Part shown: positions 39,619-41,973 of the stretch, one piece after another
Position numbering within the stretch: the stretch's first letter is position 1
Layout of the letters: the number at the start of each line of letters is the position of its first letter
NCBI GenBank assembly: GCA_023300235.1
Contig: JALZWN010000096.1
Coordinates: forward strand, 1 to 41,973
Source: Mariniblastus sp.
GTDB lineage: Bacteria; Planctomycetota; Planctomycetia; Pirellulales; Pirellulaceae
Direction: 5' to 3'
Length of the DNA stretch: 41,973 nt
The notes under the pieces: generated by a model
Told to the model about the DNA's origin: nothing
Databases searched by the model: none
The model's input: the letters and a program-made list of their open reading frames with translations, nothing else
Translations under genes and position numbers: made by a program

Positions 39619-40842
39619 TCACTTCGCCCAGCGTTTAACAATCTCCACACCGACGTCCACCGCCACGAGCATTTCATCCAAGCACGCCCACTCCAGCGGC
39701 GAGTGAATATTGTGCTGGCCTGACGACAAATTAGGCGTCGGCAAACCCAACTCGGTCAACCGCGAACCGTCGGTGCCGCCGCGCACGATCGTTTTTTCGT
39801 ACGGCAACCCCAACGCTTCGTGAGCATCCGCCGCATACTCAACCGCTCGCGGCTCTTTGCCCAAACCATCGGCCATGTTGCGGTACTGCTCGACAATCTC
39901 AATGTTCACCTCGATCCCCGCAATCGCTTGCCGAACCTTTTCCGCCGCTGCCTGCAACACCGCAGCGTGCTCGGGCAACTTCGCGGTATCAAAGTCACGA
40001 ATCAAAACTTTGAGTTTCGCTTCGGCAACACCACCTTCGATCACATACGGGTGCAAAAAACCATCTCGCCCGTCGGTTCGCTCGGGCGACAAATCCGCAG
40101 GCAGCTCTGCCAAAAACAATCCCATCGCTCGAATCGCGCTGACCATTTTATCTTTGGCGATTGCCGGATGAATGTTGACGCCGGTAAAAGTCACCAACGC
40201 CATGTCCGCCGAAAACGTTTCGACGTCGATATCGCCTTGGCCACCACCATCAAAGTTGTAACAAGCAACCGCGTCAATCGCTGCGATGTCGACATGATCC
40301 ACACCGTGGCCGACTTCTTCGTCGCAAGTAAAAAACACTCGAACCGGCCCGTGTTTGACATCCGGATTCTCCAACAACACATTGGCGACCTCCATGATGA
40401 TCGCGACCCCGGCTTTATCGTCGCCACCGAGCAACGTCGTGCCGTCTGTGGTGATGATGGTTTTCCCTTTTGCCGCGGGCAGTTCTGCACAAGTCGCCGC
40501 CGCGATGATTTTGGTCGGATCGGCCGACAGCACAATGTCGTTGCCGTCAAAATCCTCGATCACGTTTGGCTTGACGTTTTTCCCGGTTGTTTCCGGCGCC
40601 GTGTCGACGTGAGAGTTAAACGCGATCGTTGGAGCGGACACGTTCCCCGGAATCGTACCGACCACGATCCCGAATTCATCTTGCACCGCGTCGGCGATCC
40701 CCATCGCTTGCATCTGATCCACCAACAGCCTGCCAATCTCCAGCTGACCGGGCGAACTGGGGTAAGTTTCGGAGGTTTCACTGGCGGTGGTGTCAATTTG
40801 TACGTATTGCAAAAAGCGGTCTAGCAGGCGGGTTCGGTTCAT
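39619..40842 (-). CDS. pepT: Peptidase T (tripeptide aminopeptidase)
   Basis: 407 residues, the normal length for PepT of the M20B family. The di-zinc site is intact: His78 and Asp80 in SHVDTAPE, bridging Asp141 in LGGDDKAG, the catalytic Glu175 with Glu176 in CDEEVGHG, Asp198 in YNFDGG, and the late His in SSGQHNIHSP. The N-terminus LLDRFLQYVQIDTTA is typical. The enzyme removes the N-terminal residue from tripeptides in the cytoplasm. The ATG start is unambiguous. It is a single gene, convergent with csrA. Confidence 0.95.
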   Translation of the reverse strand: MNRTRLLDRFLQYVQIDTTASETSETYPSSPGQLEIGRLLVDQMQAMGIADAVQDEFGIVVGTIPGNVSAPTIAFNSHVDTAPETTGKNVKPNVIEDFDGNDIVLSADPTKIIAAATCAELPAAKGKTIITTDGTTLLGGDDKAGVAIIMEVANVLLENPDVKHGPVRVFFTCDEEVGHGVDHVDIAAIDAVACYNFDGGGQGDIDVETFSADMALVTFTGVNIHPAIAKDKMVSAIRAMGLFLAELPADLSPERTDGRDGFLHPYVIEGGVAEAKLKVLIRDFDTAKLPEHAAVLQAAAEKVRQAIAGIEVNIEIVEQYRNMADGLGKEPRAVEYAADAHEALGLPYEKTIVRGGTDGSRLTELGLPTPNLSSGQHNIHSPLEWACLDEMLVAVDVGVEIVKRWAK

Positions 40843-41026
40843 GAGCTCAGATGGATTTTTGGGCGAAAGGAAATTCGGGTGAAACGAATTAGGAGTGAAA
40901 ACCCGGACTCGTCGTCGTTCTGACTGGTTGTTTTAAAAGCAGATCGTTGGATTCTCAAAGGCTGCTTTGTGCGATACGATAATTAAGCACACTGTTTTTT
41001 TCGAAATCGAGTTAACGAGCTATTCT

Positions 41027-41947
41027 ATGTCATCTCCTGCCGTTCGCTACCTCGTGTTTGACATCGAAAGCATTGCCGATGGCGATTTGATTGCCAAAGT
41101 TCGCTATCCCAACGAAAACTACAGCGCCAAAAAAGCCATCGAAGTTTACTGTGCCGAGCGGATGGAGCAGTACGGCACCGAATTTATCCCTTACACGTTC
41201 CACATCCCTGTTTCAGTGGCCGTGGTCAAAATCGGTGAGGACTTGGACCTGATCGACATCGTGACTTTGGATTCGCCCGAGTATCGACCGCACGTGATCA
41301 CGAAACATTTTTGGGACGGCTGGAAAGCTTACAAAAAACCGACGCTCGTCAGCTTCAACGGCCGAACCTTTGACATCCCATTGATGGAACTGTCCGCCTT
41401 TCGGTTTGGCATCTCGATTCCCGAGTGGTTCAACATTCACGAACGGACTTACGATCAAAAACGAAACCGCTACAACCAAGGATCACACTTTGACCTTCAA
41501 GAAGTCATTACCAACTTCGGCACGACGCGGTTGAGCGGCGGACTGAACTTGATGGCCAACCTGATCGGCCGCCCTGGCAAAATGGGCGTCGCTGGCCACA
41601 TGGTTCAAAACATGTACGACAATGGCAAACTAGAAGCGATCAACAATTACTGTCGCTGCGACGTGCTGGACACGTACTTCGTTTTGCTACGGACCAAACT
41701 GCTCACCGGCGAAATCAGTTTCGAACGCGAACAAGAACTGATTGCCAACACCGTTGCGTGGCTAGAATCAAAATCCGAAGAGTTCCCGGTTTACGCGGAG
41801 TACTTAAAAGAGTGCCGCGACTGGAACAATCCGTGGATCGAAGCGGAGGAAGCTTCCGAACCTGGCACCGAAACGAGTGCGGACCCCACCACCGAAACGA
41901 ACGACGATCCACCTGCTTCCAGTGACGCAGAAAGCCCCACGCCTTAG
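41027..41947 (+). CDS. Predicted 3'-5' exonuclease, PolB-like (DNA_pol_B_exo2)
   Basis: 306 residues from the ATG at 41027 (MSSPAVRYLVFDIES); an ATG-less frame continues 20 codons upstream. The DEDD exonuclease motifs are visible: Exo I FDIES with Asp12 and Glu14, Exo II VSFNGRTFDIPLM (about 118-130), and Exo III in NNYCRCDVLDTYFVLLR (about 205-221). The fold matches the stand-alone exonuclease family related to B-family polymerases. The role is probably DNA repair or proofreading, not shown for this protein. The C-terminal 40 residues are acidic and low in complexity (EEASEPGTETSADPTTE). Confidence 0.88.
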   Translation: MSSPAVRYLVFDIESIADGDLIAKVRYPNENYSAKKAIEVYCAERMEQYGTEFIPYTFHIPVSVAVVKIGEDLDLIDIVTLDSPEYRPHVITKHFWDGWKAYKKPTLVSFNGRTFDIPLMELSAFRFGISIPEWFNIHERTYDQKRNRYNQGSHFDLQEVITNFGTTRLSGGLNLMANLIGRPGKMGVAGHMVQNMYDNGKLEAINNYCRCDVLDTYFVLLRTKLLTGEISFEREQELIANTVAWLESKSEEFPVYAEYLKECRDWNNPWIEAEEASEPGTETSADPTTETNDDPPASSDAESPTP

Positions 41948-41973
41948 GTCAAAGCCTTAGGTCAAAGCCTTAG
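41941..41973. repeat. 13-bp tandem repeat across the exonuclease stop codon
   Basis: GCCTTAGGTCAAA is repeated at 41941-41953 and 41954-41966 and continues as GCCTTAG to the window end. The stop codon of the exonuclease gene (41945-41947) lies in the first unit, so the repeat copies the gene end without changing the protein. Confidence 0.8.

Noticed and set aside
39820..40824. 334-codon open frame on the plus strand
   Set aside because: It lies opposite pepT, which has every catalytic residue; the antisense product has no protein-like pattern.

Overview
The window looks like chromosome of a planctomycete, probably Pirellulaceae (Rhodopirellula and relatives). The pointers are moderate GC, a sparse translation cluster (nusA-infB-rbfA without rimP, truB or rpsO), a PEP-CTERM protein, a histone H1-like lysine tail, several secreted or membrane proteins of no recognised family, and many short gene-end repeats. 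This placement is inference from gene content; there is no rRNA gene, and I saw no tRNA, IS element, prophage or CRISPR array.

Layout. 230-3143 (minus): a ketosynthase homologue lacking the catalytic Cys, then an exported protein of unknown function. 3645-13863 (plus): an orphan ABC ATPase almost touching nusA, then infB, rbfA, a DNA-glycosylase-fold protein with an H1-like tail, a YebC-family gene and miaB. 13982-15175 (minus): an exported transglutaminase-fold protein. 15325-29702: a signalling and surface-glycan region with a soluble histidine kinase, an H-NOX nitric-oxide sensor, a sigma-54 activator with receiver domain, an HPt protein, a stand-alone receiver, a GtrB/DPM1-type GT2, a GT4, an LPG-synthase-TM/UPF0104 protein, an HlyD-type adaptor, a membrane/repeat protein and a very large GT-C enzyme. 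29896-35982 (minus): a complete-looking Mrp-type cation/proton antiporter operon (E-F-G-DUF4040-B-C-D-D) with a small protein behind it. 36129-38453 (minus): PEP-CTERM protein, FabZ-like dehydratase, four-TM protein. 38918-39400 (plus): CsrA with a long coiled-coil tail. 39619-40842 (minus): peptidase T. 41027-41947 (plus): PolB-type 3'-5' exonuclease.

The part most likely to be a system not yet described is 15325-29702. The GT2 gene starts just behind a well-matched -24/-12 sigma-54 promoter with two related direct repeats upstream, and the only sigma-54 activator in the window lies 4.4 kb away beside the H-NOX gene. The GT2 is of the type that makes polyprenyl-phosphate sugar, the donor used by GT-C enzymes such as the one at 25718-29242. 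I infer a nitric-oxide (or redox) responsive phosphorelay that switches a surface polysaccharide or glycosylation system. Homology calls rest on motifs read by eye; no database search was run.
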